Shown here: piece by piece, positions 38,410-46,257 of the stretch
Layout: each line of letters opens with the position of its first letter
Numbering within the stretch: position 1 is the first letter of the stretch
Assembly (NCBI GenBank): GCA_015059685.1
Contig: SUZW01000004.1
Coordinates: 51,334-115,333 of the forward strand
DNA length: 64,000 bases
Source of the DNA: Rikenellaceae bacterium
GTDB taxonomy: Bacteria > Bacteroidota > Bacteroidia > Bacteroidales > Rikenellaceae
Direction: 5' to 3'
Program-made: the position numbers and the translations under genes
Notes under the pieces: model-generated
Databases searched by the model: none
What the model saw: only the letters and a program-made list of their open reading frames with translations
What the model was told of the DNA's origin: nothing

Positions 38410-39027
38410 ATGTTGGAGCAGAAAAAGCGGCTGTTGCTCTATCGTCTTCGCAAGGAGATGAATGGTGCGGCACTCGATACGATGCGCTACTTTGGTGCCG
38501 ACTACGAGCGCAACTATGGCGTGCAAATCTACGCCATACGCCGCCTTGCCGAGGAGATAGGCACCGACGACGAGTTTGCTCGTGCGCTCTACACCCAAAA
38601 CATTCGAGAGATGCGACTCGTAGCGTTGTGGATAGCCGATGCTGCGGCCGTAATGCCCACAGATTTTGACTTCTGGGCTGCGGGCATTATAAACTCGGAG
38701 GTTGCCGAGCAGGCATCGCACGCTCTATTCAGCCGTATAGACTCCATAGACACCCTTCTACAGCGGTGGTGTAGCGAAGGGGATGCGTTGTGCGCCTACT
38801 GCGCACTCCTTGCCGCAGCACGAAACGCAAACCGCACAAACGAAGTTGCACGCAACGCCATCATAGAGGCTCTACACCGCTTCGACGACAACGCCCTCAT
38901 TGTGCGTGGCGCATCGGCCCTTGCCGTGCAGCTGGGTGGCGAGATTGTACAATATATTCTCGATAATGCTCCCGAGAATGCCACATCGAAGGCTCTCCGT
39001 GAGGAGGTCGAGTGGCTTGTGGGCTAA
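38410..39027 (+). CDS. AlkD-like HEAT-repeat protein (putative DNA alkylation repair)
   Basis: The ATG at 38410, 4 bp after the previous stop, is preferred over a longer frame from 38371; the product is 205 aa. It is all-helical and Ala-rich, with HEAT-like repeats ('YGVQIYAIRRLAEEIG', 'AYCALLAAARNANRTNEVA'). The pattern 'REMRLVALWIADA' resembles the AlkD family, which flips and excises alkylated bases. The conserved catalytic Asp and Trp of AlkD cannot be placed with certainty, so the activity is inferred from fold resemblance only. It converges on the response-regulator gene, ending 3 bp before it. Confidence 0.6.
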   Translation: MLEQKKRLLLYRLRKEMNGAALDTMRYFGADYERNYGVQIYAIRRLAEEIGTDDEFARALYTQNIREMRLVALWIADAAAVMPTDFDFWAAGIINSEVAEQASHALFSRIDSIDTLLQRWCSEGDALCAYCALLAAARNANRTNEVARNAIIEALHRFDDNALIVRGASALAVQLGGEIVQYILDNAPENATSKALREEVEWLVG

Positions 39028-39030
39028 CGA

Positions 39031-39780
39031 TTACTGTTCCGAAAAGTGCGAGAGGAACACATCCTTATAGCTCTCTCCGATAGGTACATAGTCATCGCCC
39101 TCGAGGAACACCTTGCCCTTGGTGTAGCTCGACACATAGTTGAGGTTGATGATGTAGGAGCGATGCACACGCATAAACATCGAGGCCGGCAACGAACTCT
39201 CCATATTCTTCAGACGAAATAGCGTAACGAGCTTCGTGCCGTCGGCAAGGTGCATACGCACATACTCGCCCGCACTCTCCAAATAGACAATATTCGACAC
39301 CTTGACCAACGAGGTCTTGCGGTCGGCATGAACCGATATATACTCCTTATCGTCCGAGGCCTCGGCACTCTCGTCGCCCTGCACAGTGTTGCTCTCGGCA
39401 AGCTGCTTGTCACGCAGCTGCCACAGCTCGTAGAGTGACTGCACCTTCTCCGAGGCTCGCTGTATATCCTTTAGCCCGAAAGGTTTGAGCAGGTAGTCTA
39501 TCGCCTCGAGTTTGTAGCCCTCGATAGCATACTCGGCATAGGCGGTCGTGAAGATTACCATCGCCTGCTTCTCGAGCGACTGCACAAACTCCACACCCGT
39601 CATATCGGGCATATTTATATCGACAAAGATAAGCTCTATATCGTTGCTCTCCAGCCACGACTTCGCAATCACGGCACTACGGAAGGTCTCGACAAGCTCC
39701 AAAAACGGTATCTTCGATATGTAGGTGGCAATCTGTCGCAATGCCAACGGTTCATCATCTATTGCTATACACCTTATCAT
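39031..39780 (-). CDS. LytTR-family response regulator
   Basis: This 249-aa protein has an N-terminal receiver with acidic residues at 9-10 (DDE), phospho-acceptor Asp54 (FVDINMPDM) and Lys99 (YLLKPFG). The C-terminal LytTR DNA-binding domain (about 148-245) shows 'VSNIVYLESAGEYVRMH', 'MRVHRSYIINL' and 'VPIGESYKDVF'. Its frame overlaps the cognate kinase gene by 26 bp. Together with the DUF4491 gene upstream they form one operon. The targets cannot be read from this window. Confidence 0.95.
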   Translation of the reverse strand: MIRCIAIDDEPLALRQIATYISKIPFLELVETFRSAVIAKSWLESNDIELIFVDINMPDMTGVEFVQSLEKQAMVIFTTAYAEYAIEGYKLEAIDYLLKPFGLKDIQRASEKVQSLYELWQLRDKQLAESNTVQGDESAEASDDKEYISVHADRKTSLVKVSNIVYLESAGEYVRMHLADGTKLVTLFRLKNMESSLPASMFMRVHRSYIINLNYVSSYTKGKVFLEGDDYVPIGESYKDVFLSHFSEQ

Positions 39781-40855
39781 TTATAGTTGGTATTTTCAGG
39801 GTTATACAATAACGCTCCTCGTCTTTATCTTCGACTATGAGCTGATAGTTCTTACCATATATGAGGTCCAAACGCTTGCGCACATTCTCGAGGCCTATGC
39901 CCGGCTTGCGCGACTTCTTACTATGATGCACCGAGTTCTCGAACTGCGCCGTAACTACACCATCAGAGTAGGTCACGACGATATGGATGTAGGAGTTGTG
40001 GTTGTAGCTCACACCATGCTTGAAGGCGTTTTCGACAAAGACCACAAGTATCAGCGGTGGCACCATAACCCCCGCCTTGAGGTGTTGCGGATAGGTGAAG
40101 GTGATATCGACATCGTCGGTATAGCGGATACGCATCAACTCGATATACTCCTCGATAAACTTCAAATCCTGCTTCAAAGCTATGGCATCGACACCCGTAT
40201 CATAGACCACATAACGCATCATATCCGAGAGCTGTATTATCGATTGCTTGGCACTCTCGGTGTCGATATCCACCAAGGCGTGGATATTGTTGAGCGAGTT
40301 CATCAGAAAGTGAGGATTTATCTGGTGCTTCAGATAGTTCATCTCCGCCTGCATCTGCTGCCTCTCGAGGCGGGCCTTATCCTCGTCGGCCTGCATCGAG
40401 TCGTACATCAGGCGTATAACATCGTTTGCCACAAACATCAGTATGCCCGCAACGATATTGCCCCACCACGGAAATACCGTGAGCGATATATGCTGTCGGT
40501 TTATGCCGAGGTCGGTAGGACCAAATGGCCACGCAATACCAATATGCTCCGCCTGCTCATATAACTCCAAACCCATAAAGGCTACCACTATAAGCAACAA
40601 CGACACAAGCACATAGGCCGTATATCGCTGTCGGGCAAAGAGATAGCGATAGAGCAAGAGGTTATTTATGAGGAAGAGAATGAAGAATGGTATAATCTTG
40701 AGCCACGAGGCGAGTATCGCCCCGATATCCATCTGCTCGGACATCAGTCCCGCATTCATAAACGGCACGAGATAGACCACCGACCAGATAAGGGCATAGA
40801 GCATATTTTCGCCTATGACCTGCTTGCGAATATTGAGTTTGTGCGACCTCTTCAT
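39755..40855 (-). CDS. LytS/YehU-type sensor histidine kinase
   Basis: The start at 40855 is chosen because a purine-rich AGGAGAAGAGG lies just upstream; a longer frame reaches 40885 within the previous gene. The 366-aa protein has four predicted membrane helices (about residues 16-150), a coiled linker (ARLERQQMQAEMNYLKHQ) and a His_kinase-type dimerisation motif with phospho-acceptor His182 (NPHFLMNSLNN). A HATPase domain ends in 'GIGLENVRKRLDLIYG'. It signals to the overlapping LytTR regulator. There is no extracytoplasmic sensor domain, so the signal is probably sensed in the membrane. Confidence 0.93.
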   Translation of the reverse strand: MKRSHKLNIRKQVIGENMLYALIWSVVYLVPFMNAGLMSEQMDIGAILASWLKIIPFFILFLINNLLLYRYLFARQRYTAYVLVSLLLIVVAFMGLELYEQAEHIGIAWPFGPTDLGINRQHISLTVFPWWGNIVAGILMFVANDVIRLMYDSMQADEDKARLERQQMQAEMNYLKHQINPHFLMNSLNNIHALVDIDTESAKQSIIQLSDMMRYVVYDTGVDAIALKQDLKFIEEYIELMRIRYTDDVDITFTYPQHLKAGVMVPPLILVVFVENAFKHGVSYNHNSYIHIVVTYSDGVVTAQFENSVHHSKKSRKPGIGLENVRKRLDLIYGKNYQLIVEDKDEERYCITLKIPTINDKVYSNR

Positions 40856-40857
40856 AG

Positions 40858-41145
40858 CTACCTCTTCTCCTTTTTCGGGAACCACCCTTTGCGGACACGC
40901 TCACGCTGCTCGAACAGCTCCTTGATGCTCCAAAACGACGAGGCTCCCACCACCGCCAGGAGCGTGGACCACAACACATCGGCCACCAACAGCGCAGCAA
41001 CCGAAGTCACGACGCCCACCAAAGCGAAAGCCCACCAGCACTTCACACCAAAGTGGTACTCGCTCTTTATCACAATCGGATGAAACAGACCTATAATCAG
41101 AAATGTTGCTACTCCGATAATTATACCCGTAAAATGCAACTCCAT
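40858..41145 (-). CDS. DUF4491 membrane protein
   Basis: The start at 41145 (MELHFTGIIIGVATF) matches the family's usual beginning; an in-frame start at 41217 would lie upstream of the promoter and inside a terminator. The 95-aa product has three hydrophobic segments: 'GIIIGVATFLIIGLF', 'WWAFALVGVVTSVAALLVA' and 'LLAVVGASSFWSIKEL'. It carries the conserved 'HPIVIKSEYHFG' and the C-terminal 'KELFEQRERVRKGWFPK'. The function is unknown. It is the first gene of the kinase/regulator operon, ending 2 bp before the kinase start, and may take part in signalling. Confidence 0.88.
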   Translation of the reverse strand: MELHFTGIIIGVATFLIIGLFHPIVIKSEYHFGVKCWWAFALVGVVTSVAALLVADVLWSTLLAVVGASSFWSIKELFEQRERVRKGWFPKKEKR

Positions 41146-41171
41146 AGAGTAAAAATAATAAATATCCGACA

Positions 41172-41211
41172 CAAATATACAAAAAAAAGCGACTCCGTCA
41201 AACGGAGTCGC
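41172..41211 (-). promoter_or_regulatory. Promoter whose -33 element lies in the upstream terminator loop
   Basis: On the minus strand TTTG (41199-41202) and TATATTTG (41172-41179) are 19 bp apart, a consensus promoter for the DUF4491-kinase-regulator operon. The same TTTG overlaps the loop of the terminator hairpin at 41189-41211, and the spacer is the terminator's T-run. Confidence 0.75.
41181..41211 (-). terminator. Intrinsic terminator after the Spy-like gene
   Basis: A 10-bp perfect stem (GCGACTCCGT / ACGGAGTCGC) with a 3-nt loop is followed, on the minus strand, by eight T. It ends the ECF sigma / membrane protein / Spy-like operon 37 bp after its last stop codon. Confidence 0.85.
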
Positions 41212-41247
41212 CATCAAAAAAACTAACTTTAACGGCTCGCACTACGG

Positions 41248-41712
41248 TTACTTTCCCTGCTCACGGTACTTCATAACCTTGCGGGCTTCGCGTGCAATGC
41301 GCTCATCGACACGATAGAGCTGCTCAACCTGCAGAGGCTCGATAACCTCGGCAAATATCAACAAGTAGCGCTGTTTTACTACCGCTGTGCTGATGGTGTT
41401 GGCGAGTCGTGCCGACACAACTTTCAGAGCGTTCTCGTTGGTCAGGTTCTCCTTCTTCACACGGGCATCCTTGTTTGTAACACGCTGTACCTCCGCACGA
41501 TACTTGCGATATACAGGCTCAAACTTGGTCATCTGCTCGGGTGTGAGCTTCAACTCTTCACGCAACATATCCACACGCAGTTGCAACAACTGCTCACGCT
41601 TTGCCTTGGCTGCAGCACGCTGCTCCTCGGTCATCTGCGGCTTCTCTTGCGCCATCACATCTTGGGCAATCATTGTAGCCATAGCTACAAACAAAACTAA
41701 AAACTTTTTCAT
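41248..41712 (-). CDS. Spy/CpxP-like periplasmic protein
   Basis: This 154-aa protein has a signal peptide (residues 1-21, ending DVMAQ). The mature part is highly helical and charged, with 'QLRVDMLREELKLTPEQMTKFEPVYRKY' split across residues about 43-70, the L-x-L-T-x-x-Q pattern of Spy-like proteins. Such proteins act as periplasmic chaperones or stress sensors in other bacteria; here the role is inferred. It is the third gene of an operon headed by an ECF sigma factor, so it may be a target or modulator of that sigma factor. Confidence 0.75.
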   Translation of the reverse strand: MKKFLVLFVAMATMIAQDVMAQEKPQMTEEQRAAAKAKREQLLQLRVDMLREELKLTPEQMTKFEPVYRKYRAEVQRVTNKDARVKKENLTNENALKVVSARLANTISTAVVKQRYLLIFAEVIEPLQVEQLYRVDERIAREARKVMKYREQGK

Positions 41713-41744
41713 CGCTTTGAGATTTTAAGGGTTTTATTTTTACT

Positions 41745-42071
41745 CTATAGAGAACTTTCCGACTCTGCATAATAGACCACATCCGCCATCTGCTCGTATA
41801 TCACCTCCTCCGAAGCCGAGCGCATCTCGCTTATGAGGCGTTCCATTCCGTGATTTTCGTGTTTTTGCATAAATATGCTAACCGCAATCAACAACAGCAC
41901 CGTTGCTGCCACGCCCGACAACGCCCAGCGCAGGGCGGGTTTCAAGGTCACGATGCTTCGGCTCGGCTGCACCTCTTGAGCCGCCTTTGCCTCACGCACG
42001 GCCATCTTGGCACGGAACTTTGCACGCTCCACAGCCCCCTCTTCTACTCTGTATGGCATCTGTTTCATCAT
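41745..42071 (-). CDS. Putative anti-sigma factor, single-pass membrane protein
   Basis: This 108-aa protein has a basic N-terminal cytoplasmic part of about 45 residues, one membrane helix (about 47-68, WALSGVAATVLLLIAVSIFM) and a short acidic periplasmic part. Its start overlaps the ECF sigma stop by 4 bp (ATGA), so translation is coupled. Position, topology and size suggest an anti-sigma factor, but it lacks the recognisable HxxxCxxC zinc motif, so the assignment rests on context. Confidence 0.65.
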   Translation of the reverse strand: MMKQMPYRVEEGAVERAKFRAKMAVREAKAAQEVQPSRSIVTLKPALRWALSGVAATVLLLIAVSIFMQKHENHGMERLISEMRSASEEVIYEQMADVVYYAESESSL

Positions 42072-42625
42072 AACTCTATCTTTTTAACACTCTCTTTAAT
42101 CTTTTTTGCAGCGTAGTGGTAGTTGGTTTTCAGGGTCGATACGCTGTCGCCCGTAGCCTCGGCAATCTGCTCGAATGACAACTCGTCGTAGTAGCGCATA
42201 TTGAAGACCAACCTCTGCTTTGTCGGTAGCGCAAGTATCGCCCGTTGCAGTCGCACGACAATCTCGTCTGCCGAGGGCTCGACCTCGTCGTTGAAGGAGG
42301 CAAGCAGATCGCCTCGCACCGAGTCCAACGACGAGAATATGGTTGCTCGGCTGCGTCGCAATGACTTTATGCCGAACGATGTCGCAATACGATATAACCA
42401 CGCTGTCAAAGAGCTCTCGCTATCTCCTCGGAAGCTCGCTATCGAGAGGAAGGCCTGCGCAAATGTCTCTTGCAGCAGATCCTCGGCCTCCTCGTGGCGA
42501 ACAACAATGCGTCGCAGATGCCAATACAGCCTATCGCCATATCGCTCAATCAGGGTGTCGAAAGCCTCGACATCGCCCCCTCTCAATCGGGTTATCCACT
42601 CCCCGCACTGCACTCTGTTCATCAT
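42068..42625 (-). CDS. ECF RNA polymerase sigma factor
   Basis: This 185-aa sigma-70-family extracytoplasmic-function factor shows region 2 in 'FDTLIERYGDRLYWHLRRIV', then 'EEAEDLLQETFAQAF' and 'SLTAWLYRIATSFGIKSLRR'. Region 4 is 'LPTKQRLVFNMRYYDELSFEQI', followed by 'AEATGDSVSTLKTNYHYAAKKI' (about 138-180). It is coupled to the membrane protein downstream. A -7-like TATATTTG at 42685-42692 precedes it. Confidence 0.95.
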   Translation of the reverse strand: MMNRVQCGEWITRLRGGDVEAFDTLIERYGDRLYWHLRRIVVRHEEAEDLLQETFAQAFLSIASFRGDSESSLTAWLYRIATSFGIKSLRRSRATIFSSLDSVRGDLLASFNDEVEPSADEIVVRLQRAILALPTKQRLVFNMRYYDELSFEQIAEATGDSVSTLKTNYHYAAKKIKESVKKIEL

Positions 42626-42684
42626 CTATCCGAGTTCACCTTATAAGATACCTTTTTCGGCAAAAGGTTAAATCTATAGTTGTA

Positions 42685-42692
42685 CAAATATA
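42685..42692 (-). promoter_or_regulatory. -7 element ahead of the ECF sigma gene
   Basis: TATATTTG on the minus strand, 60 bp before the start codon; no TTTG at the usual -33 distance. This may mean a regulated or alternative-sigma promoter. The leader to the ATG contains a purine-rich stretch. Confidence 0.45.
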
Positions 42693-42730
42693 GCATTTTT
42701 ACACATTTTTTCGCTCTTTTTGTCGATTTT

Positions 42731-42762
42731 TTTGCATTATTAAAAATTTTAACTTATATTTG
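42731..42762 (+). promoter_or_regulatory. Promoter of the 42.9-kb lipoprotein
   Basis: TTTG (42731-42734), 20 bp, TATATTTG (42755-42762) is consensus. The predicted start near 42769 gives an unusually long, AT-rich leader of about 180 nt that contains no obvious ORF. Apart from this and the divergent sigma promoter, the 42626-42952 gap holds nothing I can name. Confidence 0.7.
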
Positions 42763-42952
42763 CGGTACAAGGTTTTTCCGAAATGGGCAATATGGCCTTC
42801 AGGTTAGGGGCTTTTTGCATTATTTATATATAATAGGTATAGCCGAATAAAAGCTATTGGGGAGGAGAGATAATTTCCCATAGATTGACATTTTTTTTAG
42901 AGAAAAAAACACTTTACAATTAACACTTTTATTAACTAAAAACTTTAATGCT

Positions 42953-44215
42953 ATGAAAAAGTTATTTTTTGCACTTGCTGCAATGGGTTTGTTTGCAGCT
43001 TGTACGCCAACCCCAAATGGTGGCAACGAGGGTAACGGTGATAACAACGGTGACGACAACACTCCGGTTGTAACTAACCACACTTTCGCTATCGAGGTAA
43101 CAGCAACAGCTTGCAAGGCTGATGTAGTTGTTACTCCAGAGACAGGTTTCACAGGTTACTACTACGACAATGTGGTTTCGGCTGCAAAGTATGCTGAGTT
43201 GGGTGGTACTGACAACGCTTTCCTTGCTGCTTATATCGAGGAGCGTACTGCTCGTTTCGAGAGCCTCGGTTATACTTGGCTCGATGTTGTTCTTGATGCA
43301 GATCAGGTTGACGAGTGGACTGCAGAGGGTTTGGATCCTGAGACTGACTACTTCGTAGTTGCTTTCGGTGTCGACAAGAACGGTCAGGCTACAACAGGTC
43401 TCTCAAAGAAGGCATTTACTACCGGTGTTGCTAAGGGCTACGATGGTTGGTTTGGTACTTTCACTGCTTCGACTCCATCTAGCTTCAACATGTATTTTGA
43501 CAGTGGTTTGGAGGATCTCGTTCAGGAGGTTGTAAACACCCCTAAGAGCCAGCCTGTATATATCCAGGATGCAGCTGCCCTTTTGGAGGATCCTCAGTAC
43601 GCAGGTTATGCTTTTGTTTGGAACCTCACCAGCTCTTTCTGGGCTTCGACTGTTGAGGGTGGTCTCGCACAGTGGGATAGCATCTATACAGTTGCCGAGT
43701 TCAACGCTGATGGCGAGTTGCAGATTATGAACGGTGATGTTTACACATCGTATCAGGACAACGCTGGCGAAAATGTAAATGTAACTTGGGCTTCGTTCTG
43801 CGCTATTACAGGTAGCACTGCATCTTTGAACCTCGTGAATGGCACCTATGCAGCGCACACATTCGCTCCTGCTGTAGATGGCGTTTCGACCAGTGTGCCT
43901 TACAAGGGCAGCCTTTCGGGCGGTGGCTCGTTCGAGGTTGTTGTATATGACCTCTTCCCAATCTGGGAGAGCGGACAGTACAGCTTCTATGTTGAGGAGG
44001 ATGCTCCTACTTACTTCTTCTATGGTCCTATCACTTTGACCAAGACTTCTGACGAGGTAGTTGTTCTCGAGAAGCCAGCGGATCCAGAGGAGGGCACCGA
44101 GCCAACAGCTGTTCTTAGCGCAAAGGGTAAGGCAAAGGCTAAGGCAACTCTCGACAAGATTATCGCATCGAAGAAGAACTCGAAGAGCGTTATGCAGGCA
44201 AAGAACCGCTTCTAA
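42953..44215 (+). CDS. Surface lipoprotein of unknown function, highly-expressed-type codon use
   Basis: This 420-aa lipoprotein has its lipobox at LFAAC (Cys17) followed by a Gly/Asn/Asp linker (about 18-40). It is beta-rich, with a fibronectin-like section containing 'GLDPETDYFVVAFGVDKNGQ' (about 123-142). It has a long acidic/aromatic middle and a C-terminal Lys/Ala tail. Codons end in T far more often (GGT, GCT, GTT) than in neighbouring genes, a pattern seen in strongly expressed genes or recent arrivals. Its own promoter and a strong terminator make it a single-gene unit. I do not recognise the family. Confidence 0.8.
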   Translation: MKKLFFALAAMGLFAACTPTPNGGNEGNGDNNGDDNTPVVTNHTFAIEVTATACKADVVVTPETGFTGYYYDNVVSAAKYAELGGTDNAFLAAYIEERTARFESLGYTWLDVVLDADQVDEWTAEGLDPETDYFVVAFGVDKNGQATTGLSKKAFTTGVAKGYDGWFGTFTASTPSSFNMYFDSGLEDLVQEVVNTPKSQPVYIQDAAALLEDPQYAGYAFVWNLTSSFWASTVEGGLAQWDSIYTVAEFNADGELQIMNGDVYTSYQDNAGENVNVTWASFCAITGSTASLNLVNGTYAAHTFAPAVDGVSTSVPYKGSLSGGGSFEVVVYDLFPIWESGQYSFYVEEDAPTYFFYGPITLTKTSDEVVVLEKPADPEEGTEPTAVLSAKGKAKAKATLDKIIASKKNSKSVMQAKNRF

Positions 44216-44232
44216 TTCGAAGTGAATATAAC

Positions 44233-44266
44233 AAAAAAGACTACCAGAAATGGTAGTCTTTTTTTT
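44233..44266 (+). terminator. Bidirectional-looking intrinsic terminator
   Basis: A GACTACCA/TGGTAGTC stem with a GAAA tetraloop is flanked by six A and eight T. It ends the preceding lipoprotein gene 17 bp after its stop. Confidence 0.9.
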
Positions 44267-44280
44267 GTGCTGTGGTCTTG

Positions 44281-44594
44281 GGTTGTTAGGGGTTGTTAGG
44301 GGTTGTTAGAGGCGTTAGAGGCGTTAGGGGTTTTAGGTTGTCGGGACTCTTGAGGTGGTCAAGGCGCAAGAAAGATGGGGACACCAACAAGTTGGCTATT
44401 TAGGGGCGCTCCCGATGGTCGCTTGATGGGGACGGGCTTCGCCCTTAATGGGGGCGGGTAACAGCCAGTAAAGGCCAGTAAGGGCTAGTAAGGGCTAGTA
44501 AGGGTATAGCGCCTTCTTTACTAGCCCTTACTAGCCCTTACTAGCCCTTACTAACCCTTAATTTACCTGCGCCTTGACCATCTCAAGAGTTCCC
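44281..44594. repeat. Word-repeat element, copy B, with terminal inverted repeats
   Basis: GTTAGGGG/GTTAGAGG words (44281-44335) precede an element whose ends are near-perfect inverted repeats of about 26 bp. The left end is 44343-44368 (ACTCTTGAGGTGGTCAAGG, then CGCA); the right end, 44568-44594, is its complement with two differences. The inside carries tandem AGTAAGGGCT words facing AGCCCTTACT words across TATAGCGCCTTC, as in copy A at 15.5 kb. It encodes nothing visible. Confidence 0.85.
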
Positions 44595-44611
44595 ACAACA
44601 AAAACAGCTAA

Positions 44612-44657
44612 CCACCAACAAGATAGGTATCGTTTTCGATACCTATCTTGTTGGTGG
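44612..44657. repeat. Perfect 21-bp hairpin, copy B
   Basis: The arms 44612-44632 and 44637-44657 are perfectly complementary, with a TTTT loop. Relative to copy A (15701-15740), stem bases differ but pairing is kept. A run of nine G (44656-44664) follows directly. Confidence 0.85.
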
Positions 44658-44677
44658 GGGGGGGTAGCTTCCTGCCA

Positions 44678-44804
44678 AAAAAATCGCTTATGAACGAGGA
44701 AATTTTGTGCAAGGCTAGGCGACAAATCCGCAGCATAGTAAGCCTATGTGAGGAATTTGGCGACCGACGACTTGTGCAAAATTTACCGTTCAGAACGATT
44801 TTTT
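44678..44804. repeat. Stop-anchored palindrome, copy B (3' of acyl-CoA transferase gene)
   Basis: The outer arms AAAAAATCG (44678-44686) and CGATTTTTT (44796-44804) overlap the stop codon of the 44803-46116 gene. Further pairing is GAACG/CGTTC and AAATTTTGTGCAAG/CTTGTGCAAAATTT. The core at 44728-44753 is CC-GCAG-CATAG-TAAGC-CTATG-TGA-GG. Confidence 0.85.
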
Positions 44805-46116
44805 ACTTCTTCATATAGCTCTTAATATAATGGTGGTGCGATCCGTAGCGGTTGAACGCTGCCTCGTCGAGTGCCTCCTGTGCCGATGGGTGAGCCACCG
44901 AGATAATAAGGCGGGCACGCTCCTGCAAGCTCTTGCCATACAAATCTACTGCACCATTCTCGGTTACAAACCAGTGGATGTGGTTACGGGTAGTAACTAC
45001 GCCAGCACCCTCGGTCAGAACATCCGAAATCTTCGAAACGCCCTTATTTGTAATCGAAGGCATAGCGATAATTGCCTTACCGCCCTTCGACAACGAAGCA
45101 CCATAGATAAAGTCGATCTGACCACCTACGCCCGAGTAGAACTTACGACCGAGCGAGTCAGCACATACCTGACCTGTCAAATCAACCTGCAAGGCCGAGT
45201 TGATAGCAGTTACACGGTCGTTCTTTGCGATGATAAATGGGTCGTTGGTGTAGCCCACATCCATCATCAACACGCCAGGGTTGTCATTAATGAAGTCGTA
45301 AACCTTCTGCGAACCCATCAAGAAGGTCGAAACCATCTTACCCTTGTCGATATTCTTTGCCTCGCCATTTATCACGCCCTTCTCAACGAGTGGGAGAACG
45401 CCATCGGCAAACATCTCGGTATGAACACCGAGGTTCTTGTGGTTGCCGAGCTGTGCGAGTACAGCGTTAGGAATAGCACCGATACCCATCTGCAGGGTTG
45501 CACCATCCTCGATAAGACCTGCGCAGAGGTTACCAATCTTGGTCTCCACCTCGTTTGGCTCTGCAAAGTGAGCCTCCTCGAGTGGCTGGTCGTCCTGCAC
45601 GAAGATATCAATCTTCGACGAGTGAATCATCGCATCACCGAACGAACGAGGAACGAACTTGTTGATAACAGCGATTACGGTATCAGCGCACTCAACAGCT
45701 GCCAAAGTTGCATCTACCGAAGTACCGAGCGACACATAGCCGTGCTGGTCAGGAGTCGAGACCTGAATCATAGCCACATTACAAGGTACTGCGCCCGAGC
45801 GATACAACTTCTGAGTCTCGCTCAAGAAGATTGGAATATAGTCAGCAAAGCCGGCCTGTGTGGTCTTGCGGACATTGCCACCCACGAAGAACGAGTCGAG
45901 TTGGAATACGCCCTCGAACTCAGCCTCTGCGTATGGTGCAGGACCCTCGGTGTGGAGGTGGTGGATATGCACATCCTTCAACTCGCCTGCACGACCACGC
46001 TCACACATAGCCTTAATCAAACACTGCGGTGCCGAAGCAACCGACGAAAGGTGGATATGGTCGCCCGATTTAATCGCTTTGACGGCCTCTTCCGGAGTAA
46101 CAAATTTAATTGCCAT
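44803..46116 (-). CDS. Acetyl-CoA hydrolase/transferase family (4-hydroxybutyrate CoA-transferase-like)
   Basis: This 437-aa CoA-transferase moves CoA between acyl-CoA esters and short carboxylates such as acetate, butyrate or 4-hydroxybutyrate. It is cytoplasmic. The predicted catalytic Glu234 lies in 'GVHTEMFADGV', preceded by the CoA-site loop 'LQMGIGAIPNAVLAQLG' (about 208-224). The C-terminal domain contains 'GVGGQIDFIYGASLSKGGKAI' and 'HIHWFVTENGAVDLYGKSL'. Length and motifs match the 4-hydroxybutyrate/butyryl transferases better than the longer succinyl-CoA:acetate enzymes. It could supply short-chain fatty acid metabolism. Its stop codon lies in a palindromic repeat. Confidence 0.92.
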   Translation of the reverse strand: MAIKFVTPEEAVKAIKSGDHIHLSSVASAPQCLIKAMCERGRAGELKDVHIHHLHTEGPAPYAEAEFEGVFQLDSFFVGGNVRKTTQAGFADYIPIFLSETQKLYRSGAVPCNVAMIQVSTPDQHGYVSLGTSVDATLAAVECADTVIAVINKFVPRSFGDAMIHSSKIDIFVQDDQPLEEAHFAEPNEVETKIGNLCAGLIEDGATLQMGIGAIPNAVLAQLGNHKNLGVHTEMFADGVLPLVEKGVINGEAKNIDKGKMVSTFLMGSQKVYDFINDNPGVLMMDVGYTNDPFIIAKNDRVTAINSALQVDLTGQVCADSLGRKFYSGVGGQIDFIYGASLSKGGKAIIAMPSITNKGVSKISDVLTEGAGVVTTRNHIHWFVTENGAVDLYGKSLQERARLIISVAHPSAQEALDEAAFNRYGSHHHYIKSYMKK

Positions 46117-46220
46117 AGTCCTTTTAGTTTTAGGGTTTATTGTAATTTAATTCTAATCTTTGCTATTAGCCATTAGCCATTAGCCATTGGCTTTTTTAAT
46201 TGATAATTGTCAATTAGCAG

Positions 46221-46257
46221 GTTGAGTTAAGCGAAACTATTTTCGCTTAACCTCAAC
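46221..46257. repeat. Hairpin with the infB stop codon in its loop
   Basis: GTTGAG-TTAAGCGAAA (46221-46236) pairs with TTTCGCTTAACCTCAAC (46241-46257) with one bulged base, and the loop CTAT contains the infB stop (46237-46239). The upstream arm is the coding sequence for the last residues (EVKRK). No T-run follows, so it is not a standard terminator. TTGACAATT and TTAGCCA words follow at 46160-46215. Confidence 0.75.

Noticed and set aside
41146..41217. DUF4491 start at 41217
   Set aside because: It would begin upstream of the promoter and inside the terminator; the family-type start is at 41145.
44460..44560. Possible CRISPR array because of regularly spaced repeats
   Set aside because: The units are 8-10 bp, degenerate and without spacers, and they face inverted copies of themselves; no cas gene is present.
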